Assembly: GCA_020444175.1 (NCBI GenBank) | Contig: JAHLLM010000009.1 | Location: 78,481-142,480, forward strand | From: Desulfobulbaceae bacterium | Lineage (GTDB): Bacteria; Desulfobacterota; Desulfobulbia; Desulfobulbales; SURF-16 | Direction of reading: 5' to 3' | DNA: 64,000 nucleotides | Part shown: positions 1 through 10,109 of the stretch, piece by piece | Layout of the letters: every line of letters begins with the position of its first letter | How positions within the stretch are numbered: position 1 is the first letter of the stretch | Notes under the pieces: generated by a model | The model's input: only the letters and a program-made list of their open reading frames with translations | Databases searched by the model: none | Told to the model about the DNA's origin: nothing | Program-made: the position numbers and the translations under genes

Positions 1-124
1 AAAAAGTGTGCCTAAATTTTTAGATCTGGCCCAGAAGAAATACGAGATTGCTGTTAAATCACAAAAAATGAACTCCGAAGACGGCGAGATCACTATTCTG
101 GTCAACAGGTTAAAACGAAAATAA
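1..124 (+). CDS. C-terminal end of an unidentified protein (5' truncated)
   Basis: Frame starting at base 2 is open from the window edge to a TAA at 122-124 and encodes about 40 residues ending ILVNRLKRK. It is rich in lysine and ends 12 bases before the next gene on the same strand, so the two are probably co-transcribed. I do not recognise the family from this fragment. Calling it a gene end rests on the open frame and the tight spacing. Confidence 0.5.
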   Translation, partial: KSVPKFLDLAQKKYEIAVKSQKMNSEDGEITILVNRLKRK

Positions 125-136
125 ATATCTCACATC

Positions 137-451
137 ATGCCCATCTATGAATACGAACATATCGGCGCTGGCTGCCCAAAAGGCAAATCCTTTGAGATAA
201 GTCAACCCATGAGCAGTGAGAAGCTTGCAGTTTGTCCGGAATGCGGTGAACCTGTTAAAAGAATCATCTCCCTTTTCAGCGTCAGTACCCCGAAAACGAA
301 CAGCGACCTGAAAAGTCACGGTTTTACCAAGCTTGTACGGCGTGATAATGGCGTTTACGAAAATGTGACGGCAACCGGCAAGGAAAGTAAGATATGGGAC
401 GCGCGTAAACCGGAAACCATGCCGGACCTGAAATCCAAAATCAGGGACTGA
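137..451 (+). CDS. FmdB-family zinc ribbon protein
   Basis: 104 residues. It opens with MPIYEYEH, the usual start of the FmdB/regulatory zinc-ribbon family, and has CPECGEPVKRI at about residues 33-43. The first cysteine pair of the ribbon is reduced here: only one Cys (C14, in GAGCPKG) precedes CPEC. After about residue 50 the chain is polar and probably disordered, which is common in this family. Family members are small proteins of unclear molecular role, once proposed as regulators of formamidase expression. It stops 4 bases before the next gene, suggesting translational coupling. Confidence 0.85.
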   Translation: MPIYEYEHIGAGCPKGKSFEISQPMSSEKLAVCPECGEPVKRIISLFSVSTPKTNSDLKSHGFTKLVRRDNGVYENVTATGKESKIWDARKPETMPDLKSKIRD

Positions 452-455
452 AAAA

Positions 456-1262
456 GTGCGCTACTCGGACATTGACTGGAATCGGCTCTGGCAGGAAGCC
501 TTTGAGCAAAAAAGTTGGAAAAAAAAGAAAAAAAAGGACTGGGACAACAGGGCATCCGGTTTTGCTAAAAGAAATATTGATTCGAGTTACGCTGACCTTT
601 TTCTCAAGCTCATGGAGCCAGATCCAAGCTGGAATGTGCTTGATGTGGGTTGCGGGCCAGGCACGCTTGCTCTCCCTCTTGCATCCAGAGTCAAATCAGT
701 AACAGCCGTTGATTTTTCTGCATCAATGCTTGCTGAACTGGAAAAAAGAAAAGAGAAAGAAAATATCGCTAACGTTATCCCCCTCCAGGCCAGTTGGACA
801 GACGACTGGCAAAAACGTGGAATTCCTGTTCACGATGTGGCCTTAAGTTCGCGCTCCCTTTCTGTTTTTGATCTTCAGGCAGCTCTCACCAAACTCAACA
901 AATGGGCCACGAAAAAAGTTTTCATTGCAGACCGTGTGGGAAGCGGTCCTTTTGATCCGGACATCTTTGCCGCCCTGGGCAGAAAATTTGACCCGGGCCC
1001 GGATTACATTGTCACCGTCAATCTTCTGTACAAAATGGGAATTCACCCCAGAATTGATTATATTGAACTGGACCAATCCAAAACCTTTTCCAATAAAGAA
1101 GAGGCTCTTGCCAGTTGCCAATGGATGTTTGATGATCTCAGTGATCGAGAGAAAGCGAACCTTACGGCGTACGTGAATGAGCGTCTCATAAAAAAAGAGA
1201 ACGGCTGGGAGCTGACACGACGCAGTCCTGTCAAATGGGCCTTTATTTCATGGGAAAAATAA
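456..1262 (+). CDS. Class I SAM-dependent methyltransferase
   Basis: 268 residues with a GTG start four bases after the preceding stop. The SAM-binding motif I is clear: NVLDVGCGPGT at about residues 62-72, followed by an acidic strand end in VTAVDFSASML. Residues 16-32 are a very lysine-rich stretch, encoded by an A-rich tract that could be prone to slippage. The fold and cofactor are secure. The substrate is not: the C-terminal half (YKMGIHPRIDYIEL onward) is not diagnostic to me. It is probably the third gene of a short operon with the zinc ribbon gene and precedes mnmG by 43 bases. Confidence 0.85.
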   Translation: MRYSDIDWNRLWQEAFEQKSWKKKKKKDWDNRASGFAKRNIDSSYADLFLKLMEPDPSWNVLDVGCGPGTLALPLASRVKSVTAVDFSASMLAELEKRKEKENIANVIPLQASWTDDWQKRGIPVHDVALSSRSLSVFDLQAALTKLNKWATKKVFIADRVGSGPFDPDIFAALGRKFDPGPDYIVTVNLLYKMGIHPRIDYIELDQSKTFSNKEEALASCQWMFDDLSDREKANLTAYVNERLIKKENGWELTRRSPVKWAFISWEK

Positions 1263-1305
1263 CCACGAGCAAGTGTGGAGCGGCGACTTTGGAGTTTGAT
1301 TTACG

Positions 1306-3183
1306 ATGAACAGCTATGACATTATTATTATAGGGGCAGGGCATGCAGGCTGTGAAGCTGCCCTGGCCGCCGCACGCATGGGATGCAAAACCGCTGTTAT
1401 AACCATCAATGCCGACACCATTGGCGCCATGTCCTGCAACCCGGCAATAGGCGGCCTGGCCAAGGGTCATCTTGTCAAGGAAATCGACGCACTGGGGGGC
1501 GAGATGGCAAAAAACATTGACGCCACAGCCATCCAGTTCAGGAGACTCAACACCAGCAAGGGTCCGGCCGTCTGGTCTTCACGGGCTCAGGCAGATCGGC
1601 TGCTCTACAGGCTTCGCATGAAGAAGCTCCTGGAAAACCAGAAAAATCTCGACATAAAACAGTCGTTGGCAGACCGTCTTCTCATAGAGGACGGCAAAAT
1701 AACCGGAGTCGTCACTTCTCTGGAAGAAACCCTGACCTGCAAGACCGTGGTGATCGTTACCGGCACTTTCTTGAACGGACTTATCCATATCGGCCTCAAA
1801 TCATTTCCTGCAGGACGACAGGGCGATGTCCCATCCGTTTCCCTGGCCGGAAACTTAAAGGAAATCGGCTTTCAAATGGGGCGCATGAAAACAGGAACCA
1901 CGCCCCGGCTTGACGGAACGACCATTAATTATGAAGACCTTGAGGCCCAGCATAGTGATGACCCGCCCAATCTCTTTTCATTCTCAAGCTCCGGAGCCCC
2001 GGCACTTCCGCAACGCCCCTGCTATATCACCTATACCAATGAAAAAACACATGAAATTATAAGGTCAGGTACGGACAGATCTCCGATGTACACCGGCATC
2101 ATTGAAGGGGTAGGAGCCAGGTATTGTCCCTCGATCGAGGACAAGGTCATGCGTTTTCCGGAAAAAATACGACACCAGATTTTCCTTGAACCGGAAGGGC
2201 TCGATACGGTTGAGGTGTATCCCAACGGCATTCCAACAAGTCTGCCTGTTGACGTCCAGATGGACATGCTGCACAGCATCAAGGGCCTGGAAAATGTCAA
2301 GATGATCCGGCCGGGCTACGCCATTGAATATGACTATGTCGATCCCCTTGAACTCCATCCCTCACTTGAGACAAAACGAGTCCACGGTCTTTTCCTGGCC
2401 GGCCAGATAAACGGCACCTCCGGCTACGAGGAGGCAGCGGCCCAGGGACTGATTGCCGGCATTAATGCCGTTCAATACTGTCGCAAGGATGCTCCTCTTG
2501 TTCTTGACCGCTCCCAGGCCTATACAGGGGTATTAATTGACGATCTGGTCACCAGAGGGACCAAAGAGCCGTATCGCCTCTTTACATCCAGAGCAGAGTA
2601 CCGCCTGCTCCTCAGAGAAGACAATGCCGACCTGCGCCTGCGGGAGATAGGACGTCAGCTCGGCCTGGTGGATGATGCCACCTATGCAGCCTTTCAGACC
2701 AAACGCGAAGCAATTCACAGCGCCATCACCTGGCTCAACCAGACCAGAATAAAGCCCCAGGCGGAAATCAATCAGCGCCTGGAAGAAAAGGGCATGGCCC
2801 CATTAAAACAGATGGTTTCCCTGGCCGATCTCCTGCGTCGACCGGAGTTAAAAATTTCCGACCTCGCCTCCCTGACCGACCTTGAAATTAAGGTCGCCCC
2901 TGAGGTAGAACTTGAAGTGCAGCAGCAGGTCAAATATGAAGGCTACATCAAACGACAACAGGAACAGGTTGATCGCTTTAAAAAGCTGGAAACTATCAGC
3001 CTGCCGGCAGAGATGGATTACACAGGACTACCGGGACTTTCCCATGAAGTTGTGGAAAAGCTGAACAGAGTTCAACCTCTCTCCCTTGGCCAGGCATCAC
3101 GGATTTCAGGCATCACCCCGGCAGCCATCTCAGTACTGCAGGTACATCTAAAGAAAGAAAAGTTATTAAAAGCAGGGGCGTGA
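1306..3183 (+). CDS. mnmG: tRNA uridine-5-carboxymethylaminomethyl modification enzyme MnmG (GidA)
   Basis: 625 residues, the normal length. The FAD-binding motif [17 protein letters not shown] lies at residues 11-27. Also present are the family signatures [24 protein letters not shown] (about 42-65), [34 protein letters not shown] (about 364-384) and [15 protein letters not shown]. MnmG works with MnmE in the cytoplasm to make the cmnm5U modification at the tRNA wobble position, using FAD, NADH and methylene-tetrahydrofolate. No mnmE lies beside it. The start ATG is followed by [12 protein letters not shown], the expected N-terminus. Confidence 0.98.
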   Translation: MNSYDIIIIGAGHAGCEAALAAARMGCKTAVITINADTIGAMSCNPAIGGLAKGHLVKEIDALGGEMAKNIDATAIQFRRLNTSKGPAVWSSRAQADRLLYRLRMKKLLENQKNLDIKQSLADRLLIEDGKITGVVTSLEETLTCKTVVIVTGTFLNGLIHIGLKSFPAGRQGDVPSVSLAGNLKEIGFQMGRMKTGTTPRLDGTTINYEDLEAQHSDDPPNLFSFSSSGAPALPQRPCYITYTNEKTHEIIRSGTDRSPMYTGIIEGVGARYCPSIEDKVMRFPEKIRHQIFLEPEGLDTVEVYPNGIPTSLPVDVQMDMLHSIKGLENVKMIRPGYAIEYDYVDPLELHPSLETKRVHGLFLAGQINGTSGYEEAAAQGLIAGINAVQYCRKDAPLVLDRSQAYTGVLIDDLVTRGTKEPYRLFTSRAEYRLLLREDNADLRLREIGRQLGLVDDATYAAFQTKREAIHSAITWLNQTRIKPQAEINQRLEEKGMAPLKQMVSLADLLRRPELKISDLASLTDLEIKVAPEVELEVQQQVKYEGYIKRQQEQVDRFKKLETISLPAEMDYTGLPGLSHEVVEKLNRVQPLSLGQASRISGITPAAISVLQVHLKKEKLLKAGA

Positions 3184-3211
3184 AAGGGAAGAGTAAAACA
3201 GACAAAGAATC

Positions 3212-3246
3212 TCGACAATTTTGACGAATTATGCAGTAAATGTCGA
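3212..3246 (+). promoter_or_regulatory. Candidate enhancer (inverted repeat) for the sigma-54 promoter
   Basis: An imperfect inverted repeat, TCGACAATTT at 3212-3221 and AAATGTCGA at 3238-3246, lies about 80-115 bases upstream of the sigma-54 -24 element. That is the usual position for an NtrC-family activator site. The binding protein is inferred to be the regulator encoded two genes downstream (autoregulation). Confidence 0.4.
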
Positions 3247-3321
3247 AATTCCGAGCTCTTCCTCCCGGGGAAAAAGCGGATAACAATCTAAAATAACTAT
3301 CAATTTTCAGGAAGAGTCATA

Positions 3322-3338
3322 ATGGCACAAAAGATGCT
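3322..3338 (+). promoter_or_regulatory. Sigma-54 promoter (-24/-12)
   Basis: TGGCAC at 3323-3328 and ATGCT at 3334-3338 place GG (3324-3325) and GC (3336-3337) exactly 10 bases apart, as in the sigma-54 consensus TGGCAC-N5-TTGC. It lies 33 bases upstream of the ATG at 3371. The operon it would drive ends with a sigma-54-dependent activator, which fits autoregulation. Confidence 0.65.
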
Positions 3339-3370
3339 CTCTATCTTATAAAAGACCAAGGAGCACAGAG

Positions 3371-3829
3371 ATGCGTTTTTCTTTATACATACTTCTCATT
3401 CTGCTTTTCCCGCTATCCGTGCAGGCGGATATGCTCAGGGGCGTGATAACAGCTGTTGACCGGGAAAAGGGCGAAATACTTCTTATCCCCGGAAACTGCC
3501 GCCAATGCAGGGTTCAACCTGATTTTCCGCCCCCTCCGCCGCCTCCGGGGCAAGAAGACCGGCAGCAGAATCCGCCAATCACCATCCGAACAACACAGCC
3601 GATCCCACTCTTTGTTAAGCCGGAGGCATTTATTCGGGTATGGGGCTATTTCAGCCCAGACACCGAACACCTCTTTGTTGCCGAACGGATAGCCGGCCCG
3701 GGCTGGAGGCGCGGCGGCCATGATTCCACAGGGGTCCGCTCCCGGCTGCGGAAAAAATGCATGCGCCAGGAACGGCCTCCCCATGGCCCCATGCCTCCTC
3801 CACCAGACTGGCGGTACAAAGACAAATGA
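3371..3829 (+). CDS. Small exported proline-rich protein
   Basis: 152 residues, starting with a clear signal peptide (MRFSLYILLILLFPLSVQA, cleavage after A19). The mature part has a short beta-like segment (GVITAVDREKGEILLI), a CRQC motif at about residues 43-46, a run of seven prolines, and a second Pro-rich segment near the C-terminus. GTG or TTG alternatives are not needed: AAGGAG sits about 9 bases upstream. It is the first gene of the sigma-54-driven operon and its stop overlaps the next start (ATGA). I do not recognise a family. Its position resembles the periplasmic accessory protein of some metal- or envelope-sensing two-component systems, which is inference only. Confidence 0.8.
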   Translation: MRFSLYILLILLFPLSVQADMLRGVITAVDREKGEILLIPGNCRQCRVQPDFPPPPPPPGQEDRQQNPPITIRTTQPIPLFVKPEAFIRVWGYFSPDTEHLFVAERIAGPGWRRGGHDSTGVRSRLRKKCMRQERPPHGPMPPPPDWRYKDK

Positions 3830-5382
3830 CAGAGCAAACCAGCCTGACAGCTCCACACAGAGTAAATCCTTCCGGCCTGGGCTCCTCATGGAAAATAAAC
3901 CTGCTGGTCATTGGCTCCCTTGTTTTTATCGTTATCGCCTACTCATTATGGCAGATCAGTCTTCTGCGCAAAAATTTCAGGAACTATTCAAAAGAGCATT
4001 CACAGGTTGTGAGTGGCGTTATTAAGCAAAACACACAAACAGTTAATCTTGCCGAAGGTGCCCTGAAGCAGACGATTCAAACCTTTCTGGAGAATACGGC
4101 CCGCTTTGTTGATTACCTGGATTCGGTAGAGCCTTTTTCAACGGATGAACTCGATGCCTTTGCCGGTGAAACAGGTCTGGCCGCTATCCGTATCCGGGAT
4201 GATGCCCATGAGCCCTCACAGAACACGGTATCGCTCCTGCCCAACCTTTCCTGCCCGGACACAGAGGCAACTTTCAATTATTTCCCCGAAAAAAAGCTCT
4301 ATGTCATGGTCTGGCCCAGACAGGAAAAAAGTTGCATTATCCTTGGATTTTCCGCAGCCCACATTGAAAGGCTGCATAAACAACTGCGTATTCCAGCCCT
4401 GCTGCAGTCCCTTTCCGCCTTGCCGGGCATTAAATACGTGAAACTTCTTGGAGAAGATGATGAAGCCTTTACTCCGGACAGGCAAACCATCGAGCAGCAG
4501 ATCAGGGTAGGCGATACAGTGCTTCGCATTGGTTTCGACGCCAGCCGCTATACCATGCGGGTAAAACAGATCTGGCGCAATATGCTTATATTTTCTTTCC
4601 TGCTTATCCTGCTCGGTATTTTTTTCTCCTGGTTGCTCTATCGCTACCAGCGAGCCTATCTGCAAAGAATGACCGATTTTGAAAGAAAACTTGCCCAGGA
4701 GCGAGAGGACGCGGCTCTGGGGCGAGCCACGGCAACCATAACCCATGAAATAAGAAACCCTTTAAACGCTATCAGCATGGGCTTGCAGCGCATTGAACTC
4801 GAAGCACAGGAACTGGATCAGGAGCACCGGGAACTTGCCGCAACCATGCGAAAGGCTGTAAAGCGAACAAACAGCATTATTGGCGACCTGCTCCACTACA
4901 GCAGGCCTGTGACAATAAAACCCGGACCAGTGGACATGTCTGAACTTATCAACGACATCCTGCTTCTTTACAAGCCGCATTGTGAAAAGCAGCAAATCCG
5001 GGTCAGCCATGATACTTCCCATTCCCTCATCCTGCTGGCGGACAGCGAACTGCTGGGCCAGCTTATCGAAAACCTGATCAAAAACGCCGTGGAAGCCCAG
5101 GAAAATGGAGGGTATATTCATATCAGCTCCATTGCTAAAGGCAAAAAAGCAGTTATTGTTTTTGAAAATGCCATACAAGAAACAATAGAGCAACCAGCCC
5201 AACTCTTAGAACCCTATTTCACATCAAAAACACGTGGTACAGGTCTGGGACTGCCCATGGCCCGACGTATTGCTGAGGCCCATGGAGGCACGTTGCTGCT
5301 TGAATCTCCGGAAAAAAATATTTTCCGGGTAAAACTTACTTTGCCGATTCAGGATGATTTGCAAAATACGAAAAGAGAATAG
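3826..5382 (+). CDS. Membrane sensor histidine kinase (NtrB/ZraS-like)
   Basis: 518 residues from the ATG at 3826, chosen because it overlaps the preceding stop as ATGA; an upstream in-frame ATG at 3757 would read deep into the previous gene. Transmembrane segments lie at about residues 24-43 and 253-272, with a roughly 200-residue periplasmic sensor domain between them. The phospho-acceptor is H307 in THEIRNPLNAI. The HATPase domain shows NLIKNAVEA (N box) and GTGLGLPMARRIAEAHGG (G box). No HAMP or PAS domain is obvious. It should phosphorylate the NtrC-type regulator encoded 6 bases downstream. The signal sensed is unknown. Confidence 0.93.
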   Translation: MTEQTSLTAPHRVNPSGLGSSWKINLLVIGSLVFIVIAYSLWQISLLRKNFRNYSKEHSQVVSGVIKQNTQTVNLAEGALKQTIQTFLENTARFVDYLDSVEPFSTDELDAFAGETGLAAIRIRDDAHEPSQNTVSLLPNLSCPDTEATFNYFPEKKLYVMVWPRQEKSCIILGFSAAHIERLHKQLRIPALLQSLSALPGIKYVKLLGEDDEAFTPDRQTIEQQIRVGDTVLRIGFDASRYTMRVKQIWRNMLIFSFLLILLGIFFSWLLYRYQRAYLQRMTDFERKLAQEREDAALGRATATITHEIRNPLNAISMGLQRIELEAQELDQEHRELAATMRKAVKRTNSIIGDLLHYSRPVTIKPGPVDMSELINDILLLYKPHCEKQQIRVSHDTSHSLILLADSELLGQLIENLIKNAVEAQENGGYIHISSIAKGKKAVIVFENAIQETIEQPAQLLEPYFTSKTRGTGLGLPMARRIAEAHGGTLLLESPEKNIFRVKLTLPIQDDLQNTKRE

Positions 5383-5388
5383 GTTCCC

Positions 5389-6714
5389 ATGAAAATTCTT
5401 ATAGTTGATGATGAAGATATGCAGCGTGAAACCCTGCAGGGTTTTCTGGATAAAAAGGGTTATAGCACTCTGACCGCAGCCAACGGCAGGGAGGGCCTGG
5501 AACTTTTCAACACCTATCCAATCCAGCTCGTTCTTCTGGATCATAAAATGCCTGACATGAATGGAGATGAGGTTCTGGCCAGGATGAAAGAAATCAACCC
5601 CCTTATCCACGCCATTATGATCACGGCATATGGGGCGGTGGGAACTGCGGTCAAAGTTATGCAGCTGGGAGCGGATGATTTCCTGGAAAAACCGGTTGAT
5701 CTTGTTGAGCTTCTAGCAAAAATTGAGGCTATCGAACAGCAGGTGGCAGAAGAGGAGGATGTTGCCGCTGTCAATGAAACCATTGATCGGAAAGAAATGC
5801 CCTTACAGGTTATTGGCGAAAGCCCTGCCATGCGCAAGCTCCTTTCCGTTGTACAGCGTGTTGCCCAGACACCATGGACAGCACTTATACGTGGCGAAAC
5901 AGGAACGGGAAAAGAACTTATTGCCCGACTTATCCACCTCCTCAGCCCCAGGAGCCAAGCTCCCTTTATTGAGGTTAACTGCGCCGCTATTCCAGAAAAT
6001 CTGTTTGAATCAGAACTTTTCGGGCATGAAAAAGGCTCATTTACCGGAGCCACCGGAAGACGTAAAGGTCGTTTTGAACTGGCCCAGACAGGAAGTCTCT
6101 TCCTGGACGAAGTTGGCGAGCTGCCTCTCAGCCTGCAGGCCAAACTGCTACGAGCTCTGCAGGAGAAAAAAATCAGTAGAGTGGGGAGCGAGGAGGATAT
6201 CGAGGTTGACGTCCGGGTGCTGGCTGCAACAAACCGTGATCTCAAGCAACAGGTTACAGACGGGCATTTCAGAGAGGATCTCTATTACAGACTTAATGTC
6301 CTTGAGATTGAAATTCCACCTTTGAGAAACCGCAAGGAGGATATTCCCCTGCTGGTTGATTTTTTCCTGGAGCGCTACACCCAGCACCCCATTCGCTTTG
6401 ATCCGGAAGCCATGGCCACTCTTATCAAATTCCCTTTTCCAGGCAATGTCAGGGAACTCGAACATATTATACAGCGACTTGTCACCATGGCCCGGGGTAC
6501 AGTAATAAAACCCGCAGATCTGCCTGCGGAAATGCGCTTTCACAAAGCAACCGAACAGGGCACGCTTGCCGACCAGCTTGAATCAATGGAGAGGGAAATG
6601 ATCATCACGGCCCTGGAAAAACATGACTGGGTGCAGACCAGGGCCGCCGAATCATTGGGCATAAGCGAAAGAGTGTTGCGTTATAAGATGGGAAAACACT
6701 CAATCAAAAAATAA
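5389..6714 (+). CDS. Sigma-54-dependent response regulator (NtrC/ZraR family)
   Basis: 441 residues in the standard receiver, AAA+ and Fis-type HTH layout. The receiver has DDED at 8-10 onward and phospho-acceptor D51 (LLDHKMPDMNG). The AAA+ domain has Walker A GETGTGKE, the sigma-54-contacting loop GSFTGA, and Walker B SLFLDEVGEL. The C-terminal helix-turn-helix includes TRAAESLGISERVLRYKM. It is expected to activate sigma-54 promoters, most simply the one upstream of its own operon. It ends 25 bases before the convergent chemoreceptor gene, and no terminator hairpin is evident there. Confidence 0.96.
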   Translation: MKILIVDDEDMQRETLQGFLDKKGYSTLTAANGREGLELFNTYPIQLVLLDHKMPDMNGDEVLARMKEINPLIHAIMITAYGAVGTAVKVMQLGADDFLEKPVDLVELLAKIEAIEQQVAEEEDVAAVNETIDRKEMPLQVIGESPAMRKLLSVVQRVAQTPWTALIRGETGTGKELIARLIHLLSPRSQAPFIEVNCAAIPENLFESELFGHEKGSFTGATGRRKGRFELAQTGSLFLDEVGELPLSLQAKLLRALQEKKISRVGSEEDIEVDVRVLAATNRDLKQQVTDGHFREDLYYRLNVLEIEIPPLRNRKEDIPLLVDFFLERYTQHPIRFDPEAMATLIKFPFPGNVRELEHIIQRLVTMARGTVIKPADLPAEMRFHKATEQGTLADQLESMEREMIITALEKHDWVQTRAAESLGISERVLRYKMGKHSIKK

Positions 6715-6739
6715 AGAATAACTTCAGGACTGAGAGGAG

Positions 6740-9679
6740 TTAATACCTTTCAAAGTATTCTTCATTCTCCATCTCAAGCTTGACCCCATGACTTTTTTTC
6801 TCGGCAGTATGCCCCTTCCCAGGCCCGCTTTCTTGTCCCGGCGTCATGCGCTCAATCCGTAATGGGGTTCCTCTTTTTTTTATGCCGGACTGACCGGCAA
6901 GACCGTCATCATTTATTTTAAATACAGAGACAATCTCCAGAAGATGAGCGGACTGGGCATTGAGTTCCTCACTTGTGGCGGCCATTTGCTCAGCAGCGGA
7001 ACTATTGCGTTGAATCACCTCATTAAGCTGCACAACGGCATTGGCGTTTTCCTGTATACCGTTTGACTGTTCTAAACTGGAGGCATCAATTTCCTCGACC
7101 AGTTCTGCGGTTTTCTTAATCTGTGGAACAATGTTGGAGATAAGTTTGCCGGCATTTGCGGCCACATCTACGCTGGTGTCGGCAACACCTTTTATTTCCT
7201 GGGCCGCATTCTGGCTGCGTTCGGCAAGCTTTCTCACTTCAGAAGCCACCACGGCAAATCCCTTGCCGTGTTCCCCAGCACGGGCAGCCTCTATGGCAGC
7301 GTTCAGGGCCAGCAGGTTTGTCTGCCGGGCAATTTCTTCTATTATGGCAATTTTCTCTGCAATGGTGCGCATGGCACTCTCCGTCTCGGAAACCGCCTCG
7401 CCGCCCTTGACTGCTTCAGTTGAGGTTTTAGAGGCAATAGCGGCAGTTTCACGGGCACTGTCGGCGCTCTGGGAAACCATGCTGGTCATCTCTTCCATGG
7501 AAGAAGAAATTTCTTCAACCGTGGCGGCCTGCTCACTTGCCCCTTCTGAAACAGACTGGGAGGTATCACTTAACTCGTTACTCCCCACGGCAACCTGCTC
7601 TGAGGCCAGTCTGACCTGGAGAATGACGCCTTGCAGACCATGAATCATTTTATTAAGCGAAGTTCTTATCGCACTGAAATTCTCAAAAACTTCCTGCGTT
7701 TCCTCATCGGCCTGTGCCAATTCATATTGGGAGGTCAAATCCCCTGCCGACACAACATGCAGCAACTCGGCAATTTTTTCGACTTCACCGTCTTGATATT
7801 CTGAAATTTTCTGCATCTTATGCTGCGCCATTTTTATCTCTGCAACAGAATCATGAAGACTGTCAATTGTTTTATTGAGTGACGTTTTTATGGCACCGAA
7901 ATTATCAAAAACCTCCCGGGTATCGTCATCAGAAATCGACTGCTCGTATTTGGAAGTAAAATCACCTGCCGCCACGAGCTGCAGTACATTGGCGATTTTT
8001 TCAACTTCAATATTCTGGTACTGGGAAATCTTCTGCATCTTGCGCTGCGCCGTCTTAATCGCAGTAAGATCATTAACAACCTCAAATGCACCGACAACCT
8101 TTCCTTTTTCATCCTTGATTGGGATGCCGCTGTAGGAGATGTCAAGGTCATGATGACCGGGATGGGCATCGGTTTCACTGCTGGCGATAGAAGCGCTGCT
8201 CATAGCCCGACCACACGCACAGTCTGCGGTATGGCAATCTCCGGCCTGCATCAGTTCGTGGCATTTATTACCGATGACGTTATCCAGAGGCAGTTGCACA
8301 GCATCCAGCACCGCCTTATTGGCGTAGAGAATGGTAAAATCCTTATCAACGGCAAGACAAGGGTTGGGAATAGAGTCCATGTGTTCGACAAATATATCAG
8401 CGACCTTATTGCCCCCCCTGAGCAGCTCGCCATATATCCCGGGCAAGGAGGCGGCATCACACCGTGAAGTTAATTTTCCGACTCCAATATCTGTCACCAT
8501 TGTCGAAAATGCATGTTCCATATCACTTAGAGATGAGGCAATATCATTCATGGCCTGCCCGGTTTCGCCAATTTCATCCTGCCTGTCAAGGCTAAGCGGC
8601 TCCTGGACATCTCCTTTTGCAAGTTTTTTGGCAAAATCAACACAATTTGCCAGAGGACCGGTTATTGATTTTGCTATCAAGAATGAGGCCGCCATGCCAA
8701 GCAGTATGGCCAGCCCCCCGATAACAACTATTGCCGTTCGCGTATTCTTGGCTTTGCTGATCATCTGGTCTTCGGAAAGGATATCTTCCTTTGCCAGAGT
8801 ATTCATCCTGCCAAGAAGCGATTGCACATCCTTAAGGTGAGTCTGGGTTTGCAGGGCATAAATCTGCTCTGCCTCATACATACCCTGCAGGTTCCGACGC
8901 GCTTTTTTCTGCATCTTTTCCAAATCTTCACGAACACGTGCCAGTTCGGGCAGGACCTTCTGCTGATAAACCTGCGTAGCACCTGCAAAATCTCCGGCTT
9001 CCAAGCTTGCCTCAATTTCCTGGCCATGGGCATGCAGCCGTTCATGGGGAGCCTCAATATCTTCGAGAAGACGGGCAAACTCCTGATGCGATCCAGCCAT
9101 CGCCTGCCCCTCTTCTCCATACAGGAATTGACCAAAGGCGCACTTTGTATGGTCGAGCTGCACCCCAAGCTTACGCTGCTTTTTTAAAATAGCGTCCTGC
9201 ACCTTGCTGGTCCAGGCAACATGATCAAGCTCCTTTTGGGTGAGGAAATTAGGGAGATCAGGATCTGCCCGCTGAAATACCTCTTTTATTTTTACAGCAG
9301 TGGCATGCAGCTGTTTATGAGGTTCTTCAATGGCGTCAAGAGGCCCTCTGAGCTCGGGAAGCAGACTCTCAGCCTCCTTTCTGCCCTCACCGTAGTACCA
9401 TTTCCCAAACCCGCATTTGGTATGATCGAGTTCAACATGCAATTCGCCGGAATTCTTGTCCGACAGAAAAGAGGAAACAGCTCTGGCCCAGTTCAGATGA
9501 TCAACCTCACGCTGGAGCAGCTCGCCGCGCAGGCTGTTGCCGCGGGCGACCACCAAGCCATCCTGTACAACTCTGCCCAAACCACTGATTGCCCAGATGG
9601 CGATAACCAACAGAAGAATAATTACAATGGCGGCGTTTGCTGTAACTTTTGTCCCGATTTTCAAATCTTTCCACTTCAT
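6740..9679 (-). CDS. Methyl-accepting chemotaxis protein with two extracytoplasmic CZB domains (MCP-1)
   Basis: 979 residues. TM1 is at about 14-33 and TM2 at about 314-337. Between them are two chemoreceptor zinc-binding (CZB) units: H61/H86/C89/H121 and H153/H177/C180/H212, each with DHTKC(G/A)FG and an EPH or APH motif. After TM2 come a HAMP, a PAS domain (about 430-540) with a Cys-rich loop (KCHELM...CACGRAM), two copies of a 75-residue HAMP-like module, and the signalling hairpin ([20 protein letters not shown]). The tail ends YFERY, which fits the aromatic-x2-aromatic C-terminal CheR-tether consensus. The SD GAGGTG precedes the ATG. It is 75 residues longer than its neighbour because of the extra module. 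Confidence 0.95.
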   Translation of the reverse strand: MKWKDLKIGTKVTANAAIVIILLLVIAIWAISGLGRVVQDGLVVARGNSLRGELLQREVDHLNWARAVSSFLSDKNSGELHVELDHTKCGFGKWYYGEGRKEAESLLPELRGPLDAIEEPHKQLHATAVKIKEVFQRADPDLPNFLTQKELDHVAWTSKVQDAILKKQRKLGVQLDHTKCAFGQFLYGEEGQAMAGSHQEFARLLEDIEAPHERLHAHGQEIEASLEAGDFAGATQVYQQKVLPELARVREDLEKMQKKARRNLQGMYEAEQIYALQTQTHLKDVQSLLGRMNTLAKEDILSEDQMISKAKNTRTAIVVIGGLAILLGMAASFLIAKSITGPLANCVDFAKKLAKGDVQEPLSLDRQDEIGETGQAMNDIASSLSDMEHAFSTMVTDIGVGKLTSRCDAASLPGIYGELLRGGNKVADIFVEHMDSIPNPCLAVDKDFTILYANKAVLDAVQLPLDNVIGNKCHELMQAGDCHTADCACGRAMSSASIASSETDAHPGHHDLDISYSGIPIKDEKGKVVGAFEVVNDLTAIKTAQRKMQKISQYQNIEVEKIANVLQLVAAGDFTSKYEQSISDDDTREVFDNFGAIKTSLNKTIDSLHDSVAEIKMAQHKMQKISEYQDGEVEKIAELLHVVSAGDLTSQYELAQADEETQEVFENFSAIRTSLNKMIHGLQGVILQVRLASEQVAVGSNELSDTSQSVSEGASEQAATVEEISSSMEEMTSMVSQSADSARETAAIASKTSTEAVKGGEAVSETESAMRTIAEKIAIIEEIARQTNLLALNAAIEAARAGEHGKGFAVVASEVRKLAERSQNAAQEIKGVADTSVDVAANAGKLISNIVPQIKKTAELVEEIDASSLEQSNGIQENANAVVQLNEVIQRNSSAAEQMAATSEELNAQSAHLLEIVSVFKINDDGLAGQSGIKKRGTPLRIERMTPGQESGPGKGHTAEKKSHGVKLEMENEEYFERY

Positions 9680-10109
9680 AGGAGTTCACCTCATGCTGAT
9701 TAAAAAGAGAAAAGAACAACTGCAATTAATTGGAGTTATTTTCAAAATATTATGCACAGAAATGTAATATATTGTAAAGAAAAGTCATTTTTCAGACCAC
9801 CTAACGCGCTGTTCACACTAAAGGAATAGGGGGGGGAAATACCTACGAGGAAAATTCAGCAATCCTTCCTGTTGAATTATTGAATTAAAAAGGTGCATTC
9901 TTTTGAGGGGAAGGGGGGAAGCAATCTGGGCAAGAGAGCAAGGAAAGGACTTGTTAATGGAGAGATAGAGGAAGTTAAAGAAGTTAAGGAAGTTAGAGAA
10001 GTTAGAGAAGTTAGAGTATAACAGCTTCCGGCCAGCGCTTTTCCACTCTTTTTTAATTTTAATTCTCTAACTTCTCTCCAGTCTATACTGCTTTAGCTCT
10101 TTTTTTAGA
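9680..10109. other. Intergenic spacer between the paralogous MCP genes
   Basis: 430 bases with no supportable gene. It holds the upstream region of MCP-1, a run of eight G near 9830, a short tandem repeat (9971-10016) and its inverted partner near 10065. I see no clear sigma-70, sigma-54 or sigma-28 promoter. Confidence 0.6.
9971..10016 (+). repeat. Five-copy 9-bp tandem repeat
   Basis: Five head-to-tail copies of GAAGTTA plus two variable bases (GAAGTTAAA, GAAGTTAAG, then GAAGTTAGA three times) followed by G. The last 13 bases (10004-10016, AGAGAAGTTAGAG) are exactly complementary to 10065-10077, so a hairpin with a 48-base loop is possible. Confidence 0.9.

Noticed and set aside
1263..1305. 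Possible family 2 fragment (GAGCGGCGACTTTGGAGTTT)
   Set aside because: Similarity too short and weak.
5541..6245. A 234-codon minus-strand frame
   Set aside because: Antisense to the receiver and AAA+ part of the NtrC-type regulator; serine/arginine-rich shadow.
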